Shown here: piece after piece, positions 1 through 8,534 of the stretch
Position numbering within the stretch: the first letter of the stretch is position 1
Layout: each line of letters begins with the position of its first letter
Origin: JANOQP01 sp044227705
GTDB taxonomy: Bacteria; Bacteroidota; Bacteroidia; Chitinophagales; Saprospiraceae
DNA length: 58,174 bases
NCBI GenBank assembly: GCA_044227705.1
Contig: JBGAWE010000003.1
Span: 1 to 58,174, forward strand
Direction: 5' to 3'
Translations under genes and position numbers: made by a program
The notes under the pieces: generated by a model
The model's database searches: none
Told to the model about the DNA's origin: nothing
What the model saw: only the letters and a program-made list of their open reading frames with translations

Positions 1-580
1 CCGTCGCCTGCGTGCCGCCGACGGAGCTTCCGGCCAGTTTCCCTGCATGGCAGGCGTCGGTGACGAGGACGACGCGCACCTTCCGGTCGATGCTCAAGGT
101 GGAGACCACGTCCTGCACGTCGCGCAGGTTGACGGCGTTGCCGATGTAGTTGGTCGGCGGCGAGTCGGCGGCGAGGAGGAAGCCATTCTGGCTGCGGAGC
201 TTGGCCTCGACGTCGCCGTGCCCGCTGAAATAGAAGATGGCTGTGTCGCCCTCGCGGCTCTCGTCGAGCAGCCAGTAGAGGGCGGTGGAGATGCGGCCGT
301 TGGTGGCCTTCTCGTTGGTCAAAAGGGCGATGTCGGCCACCGCAACGGAGCCGCCGGCCGGGCTTTTGAGCCAATCGGCGAAGGCAACCGCATCACTGTC
401 GGCGAACTGCAGATCGGGTATCTGGGGGCTTTGATAGTCCGAGATGCCGACGACGACGGCGCGAGTGGTGCCGCCGGTGGTTGGCGAGCTGGGATTGGAG
501 ATTTGGATGGCACCCTTTTCAGATTGCGAAAAGAGCAGGCCAGACATCGCAATTGCGAGCACAATGAGCGCGGTTTTCAT
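1..580 (-). CDS. Exported caspase-TPR paralogue, array gene 7 in transcription order (partial, C-terminus off the left edge)
   Basis: Only the first 193 residues lie in the window; the open frame runs off base 1. The start is the ATG at 580, five bases after the stop of the preceding paralogue. A signal peptide (residues 1 to about 19, ending LFSQ) is followed by a short Ser/Thr/Gly linker and a caspase-fold domain from about residue 39. The catalytic dyad motifs are intact: His121 in YFSGHGD and Cys177 in TDACHAGKLAG. As a C14-like fold it would be a cysteine peptidase, probably periplasmic or surface-exposed. By analogy with its neighbours it should continue into an EF-hand loop and TPRs, but that part is not visible. 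The true number of array members beyond the edge is unknown. Confidence 0.9.
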   Translation of the reverse strand, partial: MKTALIVLAIAMSGLLFSQSEKGAIQISNPSSPTTGGTTRAVVVGISDYQSPQIPDLQFADSDAVAFADWLKSPAGGSVAVADIALLTNEKATNGRISTALYWLLDESREGDTAIFYFSGHGDVEAKLRSQNGFLLAADSPPTNYIGNAVNLRDVQDVVSTLSIDRKVRVVLVTDACHAGKLAGSSVGGTQAT

Positions 581-585
581 GCCTT

Positions 586-3210
586 TTACTTTTTGAAGTC
601 GTCGGGGAAGTTCTTCTCCATCAGCTCGCGGAAACGGCGCGTCTTCCTGATTTTCCGGAAAAGCGGCTCCTCCTCCACCGGCTGCGGGATGGGCCAAAAT
701 CTGTCGAGCGATTGTTCGAGCCAGCCGAGGGCGGCTCGTTTCTCCCCCTTTTTGGCGAAAAAGAGGGCCATGCCGTAGGGCGCGTAGTAGCCGTTCGGGT
801 AGATTTCCTCGGTCTTCTCGAAAGCGCGGCGGGCCTCCGCGTCGCGGTTCTGGTCGAGCAGGAAGCGACCGTAGAGGTACCAGGCCTCCTCCCAGAAATA
901 GTTGGCCGTGTTGAGGCACCAGAAGGAGGTGGCCTTTTTGAAATAGGCCTCCGCCTCGGCCGGGCGGCCCTGCGCGGCGGTGGCTGTGCCGAGCAGGGCC
1001 CAGATGCGCGTCCAGGCGTCGTCGTCGCTGTCGTTGTAGGTGAGGGCGCGGAGGAGGGCCTTCTCGGCCTCGGCGGGGCGGCCGAGGAGGAGCAGGAGAC
1101 GGCCCTTCTCGGCACCGAGGCGGGTGAGCCAGAAAATGTCGGTGCCGGTCTCCTCCGCCTTTTGGATGACCTGCTCGGCCTCCACCAATTTGCGGCTCTG
1201 GATTAGGGTGGTGGCCAGAATGAATTGCTGCGCAAGCCGATCGCTGGCGTTGAGGCCGGGGCGGGCGAACCTGGCTCGGGCGCCGGCCTCGGCCTCGGCG
1301 AGCCGCCTCCTTTTCAGGAGGGCCAGCTCGATTGTGATTGGGAACGGGTTGGGCAGGTTGTTGATCTCCATGGCTTTGCGCTCCGCCGCCATCGCTTCGT
1401 CGACCCGGCCTTGCAGCATGAACAGCGTGTGGCCGAGGGTGAAATAGGCGTTGGGCAGCTCCGGCCGCATGGCCATCATCCGTCGGCAGATGGCATTGGC
1501 CTCCTCCGGCCGGTGCTGGTACTGGCGCAGCCACGAAAGCTCCTGCAGCACCATGTAGGAGGTGGAGTCGAGGGCGCGGGCCTTTTCCACCCAGACCGCC
1601 GTGCTGTCCACGCGGCTCACCCAGTTGAGGTTGACCTCGGCGATGTTGATGTAGGGCTGCTTCCAGTTCGGGGCGCGGTCGATGGCCTGTTTCATCCAGA
1701 AGATGCAGGAGTCGGCGCGGACGTGGTTGCCGGTCTTCTCCACCAATGTGCCGATGCTGTAACAGGAGTACGCCGCGCCGGGGTCGAGCCGGAGGCTTTC
1801 GAGGAAGAGCTTCTTGGCCTCCGCCCGGAAGGAGTCGCGGACGGCGGGTCGCTCGTCGAGGGCGCCAACGTTTTGGAAGAGGTTGTAGCCCTCGAAGTAC
1901 AGTTTCTTGGCCAATAACGGCCGGTGCAGCGGGTTGCCCTCGCCGATGAGGTCGGCGGCGCGGCCGAGGTACTGTGGGTAGAGCCGGTACTTGGCCGGGT
2001 TGCTCGTCCAGGTGTTTATCTCGAAGGGGTCGTCGGAGAGGATGGCGTTGAGGGCTTGCTGCGCGTCGTCGGCCAGCGCGGCGGCGAGGTTGCGGCGCAT
2101 CAGCCCGGCCAGCGGCTTAAAGGATTGATTTTCAACCAGTTTTGAAAAAAAGAAGTCCGCGCTCGCCCCGTCCGGCGAGAGGAGGTCGCCCGACTTCAGC
2201 GCGCTCTTGAAAGACTGGTACTGGGCGCGGCCGACAGAGTCGGCGCGGGCCAGCACCTCGTCTTCCAGCCCTTTCGAGCCGACTGGCGAGAGGGTGGCCA
2301 CCGCGCTCTTCGCCTCGCGCAGCCGGGCGAGCGACGGCGCGTCGACGCGGGCCAGCGCCGCGTTTCGGTTGCCGACGGTGAAGGGCGTCTGCGCCAGCCC
2401 CAGCGGCGCGGCCTCGGGCGGCACGGCGTCGGTGAGGTAGCGGTCCATCTCGCCGAGCGAGACGGAACCGTCGGCGTTGCGGTCGGCGAGTCCCGTCAGG
2501 CCGTCGATGAGGTGGAAGCTGAAAAGGCCGCGCCCCTCGCCCCATTGCCGCCCTTCGAGGGAAAGCTCGTTGGGCTGGCAGGCCATGATTTTCACCTCGT
2601 TGCCGAACTGGCGGGCGAGGGCCTCGGCCGTCGATTGCTCGCCGCCGATGGCCTGCCCGGCGAGCTTTCCCGAGTGGCAGGCGTCGAGGAAGAGCGCGAC
2701 GCGCACCCCCTGGTCGATGGAGAGGGTGGAGACGATGTTCTGCAAATAGTTGAGCGGGTAGGCACCGGCCGAGTAGATGCGGGCGGGCGTGTCGTGGGTG
2801 AGCAGGTAGCCCCACTGGTCGCGCAGCCGCTTGGAGTCGAGGTCGCCGTGGCCGCTGAAATAGATGACGGCCGCGTCGCCCGCCCGCGAGCTGTCGACGA
2901 GCCAGTAGAGGGCGAGGCCGATTTGCGCGTTGGTCGCCTGCTCGTTGAGGAGGAGCTGGATGTTGTCGCCGGGCACGTTGCCGCCCGCCTCGCTTTTGAG
3001 CCAGTCGGCAAAGGCGGTCGCGTCGCGGTCGGCGAACTGGAGGTCGGGGATGCCGGGGTCGCGGTAGTCCCTAATGCCGACGACGACGGCGCGGACGGTT
3101 GAACTGGTTGAACCGGTTGGATTGCTTGAAATGGGGGATGCGCCTTTTCCGTTTTGCGAAAAAAGTGGGGCGGCAGCCAGCGTGAGGGCGAAAAAGAGTG
3201 CATTTTTCAT
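586..3210 (-). CDS. Exported caspase-fold/TPR protein, array gene 6
   Basis: 874 residues. Signal peptide about 1-19 (ends LFSQ), then a Ser/Thr-rich linker, then the caspase-fold domain about 40-260 with His121 (YFSGHGD) and Cys178 (LDACHSG). Residues 243-254 form a textbook EF-hand loop (Asp, Asn, Asp-Gly, Val, Glu at positions 1, 3, 5-6, 8, 12). Residues about 370-450 hold a segment conserved across the array (RRNLAAAL, then DPFE, then YFEGYN) that I do not recognise. The rest is TPR-like helices with a conserved tail (EPLFRKIRKTRRF). Predicted exported cysteine peptidase or peptidase-fold protein; substrate unknown. Ten bases separate it from the upstream paralogue and five from the downstream one, so it is co-transcribed. 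Its head (MKNALFFAL) is of the same type as those of the genes at 5858 and 8448. Confidence 0.9.
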   Translation of the reverse strand: MKNALFFALTLAAAPLFSQNGKGASPISSNPTGSTSSTVRAVVVGIRDYRDPGIPDLQFADRDATAFADWLKSEAGGNVPGDNIQLLLNEQATNAQIGLALYWLVDSSRAGDAAVIYFSGHGDLDSKRLRDQWGYLLTHDTPARIYSAGAYPLNYLQNIVSTLSIDQGVRVALFLDACHSGKLAGQAIGGEQSTAEALARQFGNEVKIMACQPNELSLEGRQWGEGRGLFSFHLIDGLTGLADRNADGSVSLGEMDRYLTDAVPPEAAPLGLAQTPFTVGNRNAALARVDAPSLARLREAKSAVATLSPVGSKGLEDEVLARADSVGRAQYQSFKSALKSGDLLSPDGASADFFFSKLVENQSFKPLAGLMRRNLAAALADDAQQALNAILSDDPFEINTWTSNPAKYRLYPQYLGRAADLIGEGNPLHRPLLAKKLYFEGYNLFQNVGALDERPAVRDSFRAEAKKLFLESLRLDPGAAYSCYSIGTLVEKTGNHVRADSCIFWMKQAIDRAPNWKQPYINIAEVNLNWVSRVDSTAVWVEKARALDSTSYMVLQELSWLRQYQHRPEEANAICRRMMAMRPELPNAYFTLGHTLFMLQGRVDEAMAAERKAMEINNLPNPFPITIELALLKRRRLAEAEAGARARFARPGLNASDRLAQQFILATTLIQSRKLVEAEQVIQKAEETGTDIFWLTRLGAEKGRLLLLLGRPAEAEKALLRALTYNDSDDDAWTRIWALLGTATAAQGRPAEAEAYFKKATSFWCLNTANYFWEEAWYLYGRFLLDQNRDAEARRAFEKTEEIYPNGYYAPYGMALFFAKKGEKRAALGWLEQSLDRFWPIPQPVEEEPLFRKIRKTRRFRELMEKNFPDDFKK
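3097..3132. repeat. Nine-base in-frame repeat in the linker of array gene 6 (also 8324-8359 in array gene 4)
   Basis: Units GGTTGAACT, GGTTGAACC, GGTTGGATT and GCTTGAAAT follow one another. The aligned position in the gene at 5858 (8324-8359) has the same nine-base period. The linker therefore varies by in-frame units. Confidence 0.6.
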
Positions 3211-3297
3211 GTTCGGTGGTTCAGTTTTTCTCCCAGCCGGGCGGGAAGTTTTTGAGCATCATGGCTTTGAAGCGTTTCGTCTTTTTGATTTTTGAAA
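3144..3297. repeat. Array junction repeat, type B copy 1
   Basis: This stretch covers the first codons of the gene at 586 (MKNALFF head), the ten-base spacer and the last codons of the gene at 3221 (PPGW tail). It aligns at constant spacing with 8371-8534 and 10973-11136. It is the most diverged of the three copies. Confidence 0.75.
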
Positions 3298-5851
3298 AAT
3301 AAGGCTCGTACTCCGTCAGCTCGGGCGTGGGCAGCCAGCGGTCGAGGGATTTTTCGAGCCAGTCGAGGGCGGCTTTTTGATGCTCTTTTTCGGCCTCCAC
3401 GATGGCCATGCAGTAATGGCCCCGCCACGAGTTTGGCTCCTCTTCCATCAATTTTTCCGCCTGCGCCACGGCTTCCGGCGTTCTTTTTTGGTGCATCAAA
3501 AAGCGGAAATATTCTTCCCGCAGAATCTCTGTGAGGCCGTACAAGCGATCCGACATATGTTCCCAATTCCACACGGAACGGAACGACAGGGCGGCCCGGA
3601 AAAGGCTATCCGCTTGGGCCAATTGGCCTTCCTTTTCAGCAATGATTGCCTCCAAATTAATTTGCAAAAAATCGGGCCCGGTCAAATGCGGCGTTATATC
3701 AACCAGCTTTTGCATCAAGGCCCGTCCTTCTGAATAGTGGCCTTTCCCGACCTCATATTTGGCAAGGACGGACATCTCTTCGTAGGACAGGAGGGGGCCT
3801 GTTTGGATGAAACCCTCGTAATTTTTGATGATTTGAACAGCGAGCTTTGTCTGGTGATTGGCATTCAAAGAAGTGACCAAAAAGCTCAAGCCCAATCGGC
3901 GGGCATCGGCATTGACGGCCCGATGGTTGAGGATGGAATCAGCTAGGCTGATGGCAGCTCGTTGCCGTCGGGTCCTTGCCAAAACGACTATGTAGTAATC
4001 GGATGCCCAATTGTTGAAGCTCGGCTCGATGGCCTTTGATTTCTGAAAATACGCCTCCGCTCTGGCAAAATCTTTTGAAAAGACGCAGGTGGCCCCAGCC
4101 GCGGAATAGGCGTTGAAAAGCTCGGGGCGTTCCAAAATCATCTTTTCCGAAACGGCCAGCGATTCGTCGAGCCTGTTCTGCCATTGATAGAGCCACGAAA
4201 GCCGCTCCTGAACCGTGTACGAGTTTGGGGCGATGGCGATGGCTTTTTTTAGCCAGGCCTCGCTGTTTGGGTTGTCTTCGTTGCTCCGGTGGTGTTCATA
4301 GGAAATGTCCAAATAGGGCAAAAGCCAGGTCGGTGCCCGTTCGATGGCCCGCTGCCCCCAAAGCACGACCGAATCGGTTTGCCTCTGGTAGTAGTGCAAC
4401 ATGGCAATCGAATAATACGGATAGGCCGCCAACGGATCTTGCGCCACGGCCTCCAACATTTTCCCCTTTGCCAATGCCCGCACCGAGTCCTGAAATGCCT
4501 CCGATGCGTTCCCCGTGCCGAGCGATTGGGCGATGAGATAGCCTTCGAAATACAGCTCCTTCGCCCGCAGCGTCGGCACCATGTAGTGCTTTTCGCCCAA
4601 AAGCTCGATGGCGCGGTGCAGGTATCGCGGGTAATCGGTGAACTTTTGGGGGTTGTAGAGCCAGTTGTTCACCGCATAGGGGTCGTCAGCGAGGAGCGAG
4701 TTGATGGCCTGTTGCACCTCGTCTTGCAGCGCGACGGCGAGGCTGCGGCGCATGAGGCCGTGGAGTTTCGAATCCCCGGCAATGCCGTTTTCGAGTATTT
4801 TTTTGTAAAAAAAATCGGCGGACGAGCCGTTTTCCATCAGGTTGCCCGCCGCGAGGGCATTCTCAAAAGCATGGTAAGTTGCCCGAGTCATCGAGTCCGA
4901 CTCCGCCAAGAGGTCGAGACCCTTCGATCCCAAATCGCCAATGTGTGGCGGCTGCCCGCTTTTTGTTTTCAAAAGCTCGGCCAGCGCGTCCGCGTCCACC
5001 TTCGCCAAAAAAGCCCCCCGGTCCCCGACCGTGATGGGCGTCTGCGGGAGCGGGGCGGTCTCCGCCGGGACTTTTTCCTCCAAAAACCGCCCGATTTCGA
5101 GCAAACTGACCGTGCCGTCGCCGTTGTTGTCGGCCAGCCCGGTCAGCCCGTCGATGAGGTGGAAGGAAAAACAGCCGCGCCCGCCGCCCCATTGCGTGCC
5201 TTCAAGCGAGAACTCGTTGGCCTGGCAGGACATTATTTTGACCTCGTTGGCGAACTGTTTGGCGAGGGCCTGCGCCGTGGCCTGCGGGCCGCCGATTCCG
5301 CTGCCGGCCAGTTTCCCGGCGTGGCAGGCATCGGTGATGACGGTCACGCGGGCCTTCGTGAGGATGGAGAGCGTCGAGACCACGTCCTGCAAATAGGTGA
5401 GCGAGTAGGCACCTACCTTGTAGTTGGTGGGCGGCGTGTCCCATGCGAGGAGGAAGCCGAGCTGGTTGAAGGTCTTGGTCTCCACGTCGCCGTGGCCGCT
5501 GAAATAGATGATGATGCGGTCGCCCTCCTTCGCCACCTCCACCAGCTCGTCGAGCGCGGCACCGATGCGGGCGTTGGTCGCTTTTTCATTGGTCAAAACG
5601 GCGATGTCCTCCGCCGCGACCCGCCCGCCCGCGTCGGATTTGAGCCAGTCGGCAAAGGCCACCGCGTCACTGTCGGCGAACTGCAAATCGGGTATCTGCG
5701 GGCTTTGATAGTCCGAGATGCCGACGACGACGGCGCGGGTCGTCGAATTGGAGAAATTGATTGGATTTGGGAGCGTTTTTCCTCCCCTCTCGGTTTGCGG
5801 AAAGAGCAGGCCGGGCAGCGCGGCGGCCAGCGCGAGGAGCGCAATTTTCAT
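3221..5851 (-). CDS. Exported caspase-fold/TPR protein, array gene 5
   Basis: 876 residues with the array architecture: signal peptide about 1-19, caspase-fold domain about 39-258 with His120 (IYFSGHGD) and Cys176 (TDACHAG), EF-hand-type loop at 241-252 (DNNGDGTVSLLE), conserved middle segment (RRSLAVAL, then DPYAVNNW, then LYFEGYL), and TPR helices to the end. The tail (PYFSKIKKTKRF, then FPPGWEKN) is of the PPGW type shared with the genes at 8448 and 11050. The TPR part is less GC-rich than the caspase part (AT-rich around 3600-3950), which suggests the two halves have had different histories. It lies 6 bases from the preceding gene and 10 from the next. Function is inferred from fold only. 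Confidence 0.9.
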   Translation of the reverse strand: MKIALLALAAALPGLLFPQTERGGKTLPNPINFSNSTTRAVVVGISDYQSPQIPDLQFADSDAVAFADWLKSDAGGRVAAEDIAVLTNEKATNARIGAALDELVEVAKEGDRIIIYFSGHGDVETKTFNQLGFLLAWDTPPTNYKVGAYSLTYLQDVVSTLSILTKARVTVITDACHAGKLAGSGIGGPQATAQALAKQFANEVKIMSCQANEFSLEGTQWGGGRGCFSFHLIDGLTGLADNNGDGTVSLLEIGRFLEEKVPAETAPLPQTPITVGDRGAFLAKVDADALAELLKTKSGQPPHIGDLGSKGLDLLAESDSMTRATYHAFENALAAGNLMENGSSADFFYKKILENGIAGDSKLHGLMRRSLAVALQDEVQQAINSLLADDPYAVNNWLYNPQKFTDYPRYLHRAIELLGEKHYMVPTLRAKELYFEGYLIAQSLGTGNASEAFQDSVRALAKGKMLEAVAQDPLAAYPYYSIAMLHYYQRQTDSVVLWGQRAIERAPTWLLPYLDISYEHHRSNEDNPNSEAWLKKAIAIAPNSYTVQERLSWLYQWQNRLDESLAVSEKMILERPELFNAYSAAGATCVFSKDFARAEAYFQKSKAIEPSFNNWASDYYIVVLARTRRQRAAISLADSILNHRAVNADARRLGLSFLVTSLNANHQTKLAVQIIKNYEGFIQTGPLLSYEEMSVLAKYEVGKGHYSEGRALMQKLVDITPHLTGPDFLQINLEAIIAEKEGQLAQADSLFRAALSFRSVWNWEHMSDRLYGLTEILREEYFRFLMHQKRTPEAVAQAEKLMEEEPNSWRGHYCMAIVEAEKEHQKAALDWLEKSLDRWLPTPELTEYEPYFSKIKKTKRFKAMMLKNFPPGWEKN

Positions 5852-5895
5852 GTCCTTTTACTTTTTGGATTCATCAGGGAAGTTCTTCTCCATCA
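5845..5895. repeat. Array junction repeat, type A (second copy at about 574-624)
   Basis: Head ATGAAA plus spacer plus tail codons for KNFPDxxKK. It shares the spacer CCTTTTACTTTTTG and following tail codons with the junction at about 574-624. It differs from the type B junction, so the array carries at least two junction classes. Confidence 0.65.
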
Positions 5896-8437
5896 TCTTC
5901 CGAAACCGCTTCGTCTTCCTGATTTTCGAGAAGAGCGGCTCGGCGCGGATGGCCCGCTCGTCGGGGAAGTAGTTGTCCAGCGACCTTTCCAGCCAGTCCA
6001 GTGCCTCGGCGGCCTTGCCGTTCTGGGCGGCCAGCAGCGCAAAGCCGTACTCGCCCCAGAAGCCCTTTCGACGCAGGTCGAGCGATTTTTGGAACTGCTC
6101 GGCGGCCTCGACGGGGCGGCCGAGGCGGAGGAAGAGGTTGCCGTAGCGATAGTGCGCCTCGTCTTTTGCAGGGAGGTCGGCGAGGTCTCCGCTGTCGTAG
6201 GCGATGGCTATTTTGAAATACGCCTCCGCCTCGGCGGGCCTGCCCTGCAAACGGGCGACCTCGCCGAGCCATGTCCAGTCGGGGATGAAGAACGGGTCGG
6301 GCGTCGCGTCGGCCAGCAGCGATTGCTCGAACAGCTCGGCCGCCTCGGCCAGCCGGTTTTGGCGGACGCGCAGCTTCCCAAAGTTGAGCAGGACAAAGCA
6401 CAGCGGGTTCTGCCCGATGACCTCCGATTGCGCCTGCCGGGCGAACTGCTCCGCTTTTTCAAAGTTGCCCAGCCGGGCGTTGGCCTCCACGAGCAGGCCG
6501 AGGCGGAGGCCGCGCTCCCATTTGTTGCTGGTCTGGAGGGATTTCTCCAGCCAGTCGATGCTCTCCGGCAGGCGGCGCATCTGCATCAGGGCATCGGGCA
6601 ATATGTGGTAGGCCCAGTTGGAAAAGTCGGGGTTCAGCTCGATGGCCCGGCGGAGCTGCTTTTCCGTTTCGGGCAAGTCGCCATCCACGTGGAAATAGAA
6701 AAAGCCCAAGCCCAGGTACCCGTTGAACAGGTCGGGCCGCAGGGCAATCATCTTTTGGGTGGTCTCGAGGGACTTGCCGTATTCCTTCAGGGCACCCTGT
6801 ATGAAGGCCAGTTGGTCCAGCACGCTGTAATTGTCGGGAGCGATTTGGTTGGCCTTGAGCACCCATTCCATCGCGATGTCCGGCCTGGCCTGGGCGTTGA
6901 CGTATTCCTGCGAGATTTCGAGCAGCGGCAGCGCCCAGGTCGGCGCCCGCTCCGCCGCCCGGCCGCACCAGAGGACGAGCGAGTCCGTCCGGTAGGGCGT
7001 GTTGTGCCAGTACATGTGGCCGATGGCGTAGTATGGTAGGGGCGCGTCTGGGTCGAGGCGGATGGCCTCGAGGTAGCTCCGCTTGGCCGCCTCGTGCAGA
7101 GAGTCGAGCCGCGCCGGGTCGTTTTCCTGCCCGACGAATGAGGTGGCGATGGCATAGCCCTCGAAATACGCCTTCTTCCCACGCAGCGACGGGACGAGGA
7201 CGTGCCGCTCGCCCAGCAGCTCGACGGCGCGGGCGAGGAGGGCCGGGTACTGGCTGTACTTGCCGGGTCGGTAGGCCCAGTTGTTGGCCTCGTAGGGGTC
7301 GTTGGCGAGCAGGGCGTTGACAGCCTGCTGTATCTCGTCGCTGATGGCGGCGGCGTAGTTGCGGCGCAGCAGCCCGTGCAGCGGCCGCAGCGACTCCTCC
7401 CCGATGAGTTTTTGGAAATAGAACTCGGCGCAGTCGCCGGCCGGCGCGAAAAAATTGCCCTGTGCGAGCGCGTCCTCAAAAGCGCGATAGAGCGTCGAGT
7501 CGGGGCCGAAGATGTTGCCGCGCATCTTGGTCTCCCGCAGCGTGGAGGCGATGGGCAGCTCAGCTTGAGGCGATGCCGACGGGTGGGCGATGGCGAACCC
7601 GCGCTCGCCCATAGTGACGGGCGTCTGCTGGTGCGGCGCGGCGTCGGCGACGACGCGGTCCTCGAGGTAGCGGCCGATTTCGAGGAGCGTCACCGAGCCG
7701 TCGGCGTTCTGGTCAGCGCCGCCCGACAACCCTTTCGTCAGGTAGAAACTGAACACGCCGTGCCCGCCGCCCCACTGCGGGCCTTCGAGGGAGAACTCGC
7801 TGGCCTGGCAACTCATGATTTTTGCCTCGTTGGCAAACTGCCGGGCGAGGGCGGCATTGGTCGTCTGCGTGCCGTTGACCGACGACCCGGCCAGTTTCCC
7901 AGCGTGGCAGGCGTCGGTGACGACGACGACGCGGCAGCCACGGTCGGAGAGCGTCGAGACGTAGTCTTGCAGATAGCCCAGCCCGAGCGTCCCGCCCGAC
8001 GGGTAGCCGATGGCGGGCGAGTTGTGGCAGAGCAGGAAGCCGTTTTGCCGGAGGGTTGTTTTTTCGATGTCGCCGTGCCCGCTGAAATAGAGGGCGACGA
8101 GGTCGCCCGGCGCGGCGTTCTCCACCAATCCGTCGAGGGCGGCGATGACGTTGCCGCTGGTGGCCCTGTCGTCGAGCAGCAGGGCGATGTTCTCCGCCGC
8201 TGCACTGCCTCCGGCCGAGGTCTTGAGCCAGTCGGCGAACATTTTGGCGTCGGCAGCGGCGTAGCTCAGGTCGGGTATCTGCGGGCTTTGATAGTCCGAG
8301 ATTCCGATGACGACGGCACGGACTGTTGAACTGATTGAACTGGTCGGGTTGGCTGAAATGGGGGATGCGCCTTTTTCGGTTTGCGAAAAAAGGGGGATAG
8401 CGGCCAGCGCGAGGGCGAAAAAGAGGGCGTTCTTCAT
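5858..8437 (-). CDS. Exported caspase-fold/TPR protein, array gene 4
   Basis: 859 residues. Signal peptide (MKNALFFAL head, cleavage near LFSQ), linker built on a nine-base in-frame repeat, caspase-fold domain with His121 (LYFSGHGD) and Cys177 (TDACHAG), EF-hand loop at 242-253 (DQNADGSVTLLE), conserved middle segment (RRNYAAAI, DPYEANNW, AYFEGYA), then TPRs including a block of four to five visible helix pairs at about 560-800. The tail reads EPLFSKIRKTKRF then FPDESKK, the same type as the gene at 586. It looks closest to the neighbour at 8448: both have IEKTT-RQNG after the catalytic His and the same GFWGEYGFALLAA block near the C-terminus. It is part of the same compact operon. Confidence 0.9.
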   Translation of the reverse strand: MKNALFFALALAAIPLFSQTEKGASPISANPTSSISSTVRAVVIGISDYQSPQIPDLSYAAADAKMFADWLKTSAGGSAAAENIALLLDDRATSGNVIAALDGLVENAAPGDLVALYFSGHGDIEKTTLRQNGFLLCHNSPAIGYPSGGTLGLGYLQDYVSTLSDRGCRVVVVTDACHAGKLAGSSVNGTQTTNAALARQFANEAKIMSCQASEFSLEGPQWGGGHGVFSFYLTKGLSGGADQNADGSVTLLEIGRYLEDRVVADAAPHQQTPVTMGERGFAIAHPSASPQAELPIASTLRETKMRGNIFGPDSTLYRAFEDALAQGNFFAPAGDCAEFYFQKLIGEESLRPLHGLLRRNYAAAISDEIQQAVNALLANDPYEANNWAYRPGKYSQYPALLARAVELLGERHVLVPSLRGKKAYFEGYAIATSFVGQENDPARLDSLHEAAKRSYLEAIRLDPDAPLPYYAIGHMYWHNTPYRTDSLVLWCGRAAERAPTWALPLLEISQEYVNAQARPDIAMEWVLKANQIAPDNYSVLDQLAFIQGALKEYGKSLETTQKMIALRPDLFNGYLGLGFFYFHVDGDLPETEKQLRRAIELNPDFSNWAYHILPDALMQMRRLPESIDWLEKSLQTSNKWERGLRLGLLVEANARLGNFEKAEQFARQAQSEVIGQNPLCFVLLNFGKLRVRQNRLAEAAELFEQSLLADATPDPFFIPDWTWLGEVARLQGRPAEAEAYFKIAIAYDSGDLADLPAKDEAHYRYGNLFLRLGRPVEAAEQFQKSLDLRRKGFWGEYGFALLAAQNGKAAEALDWLERSLDNYFPDERAIRAEPLFSKIRKTKRFRKMMEKNFPDESKK

Positions 8438-8534
8438 GTTCGGTGGTCTATTTTTCCTCCCAGCCGGGCGGGAAGTTTTTGAGCATCATCGCCTTGAACC
8501 GCTTTGTCTTCTTGATTTTTGAAAAAAGCGGCTC
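8371..8534. repeat. Array junction repeat, type B copy 2
   Basis: Nearly identical by eye to 10973-11136 (constant offset 2602), spanning signal-peptide codons of one gene, the spacer ending in the stop, and the C-terminal tail codons of the next. Such identity across a gene boundary points to recent duplication or gene conversion. Confidence 0.85.

Noticed and set aside
4289..7039. 916-residue plus-strand frame
   Set aside because: Antisense to two caspase-TPR genes; the same GC-driven shadow pattern recurs in each paralogue.
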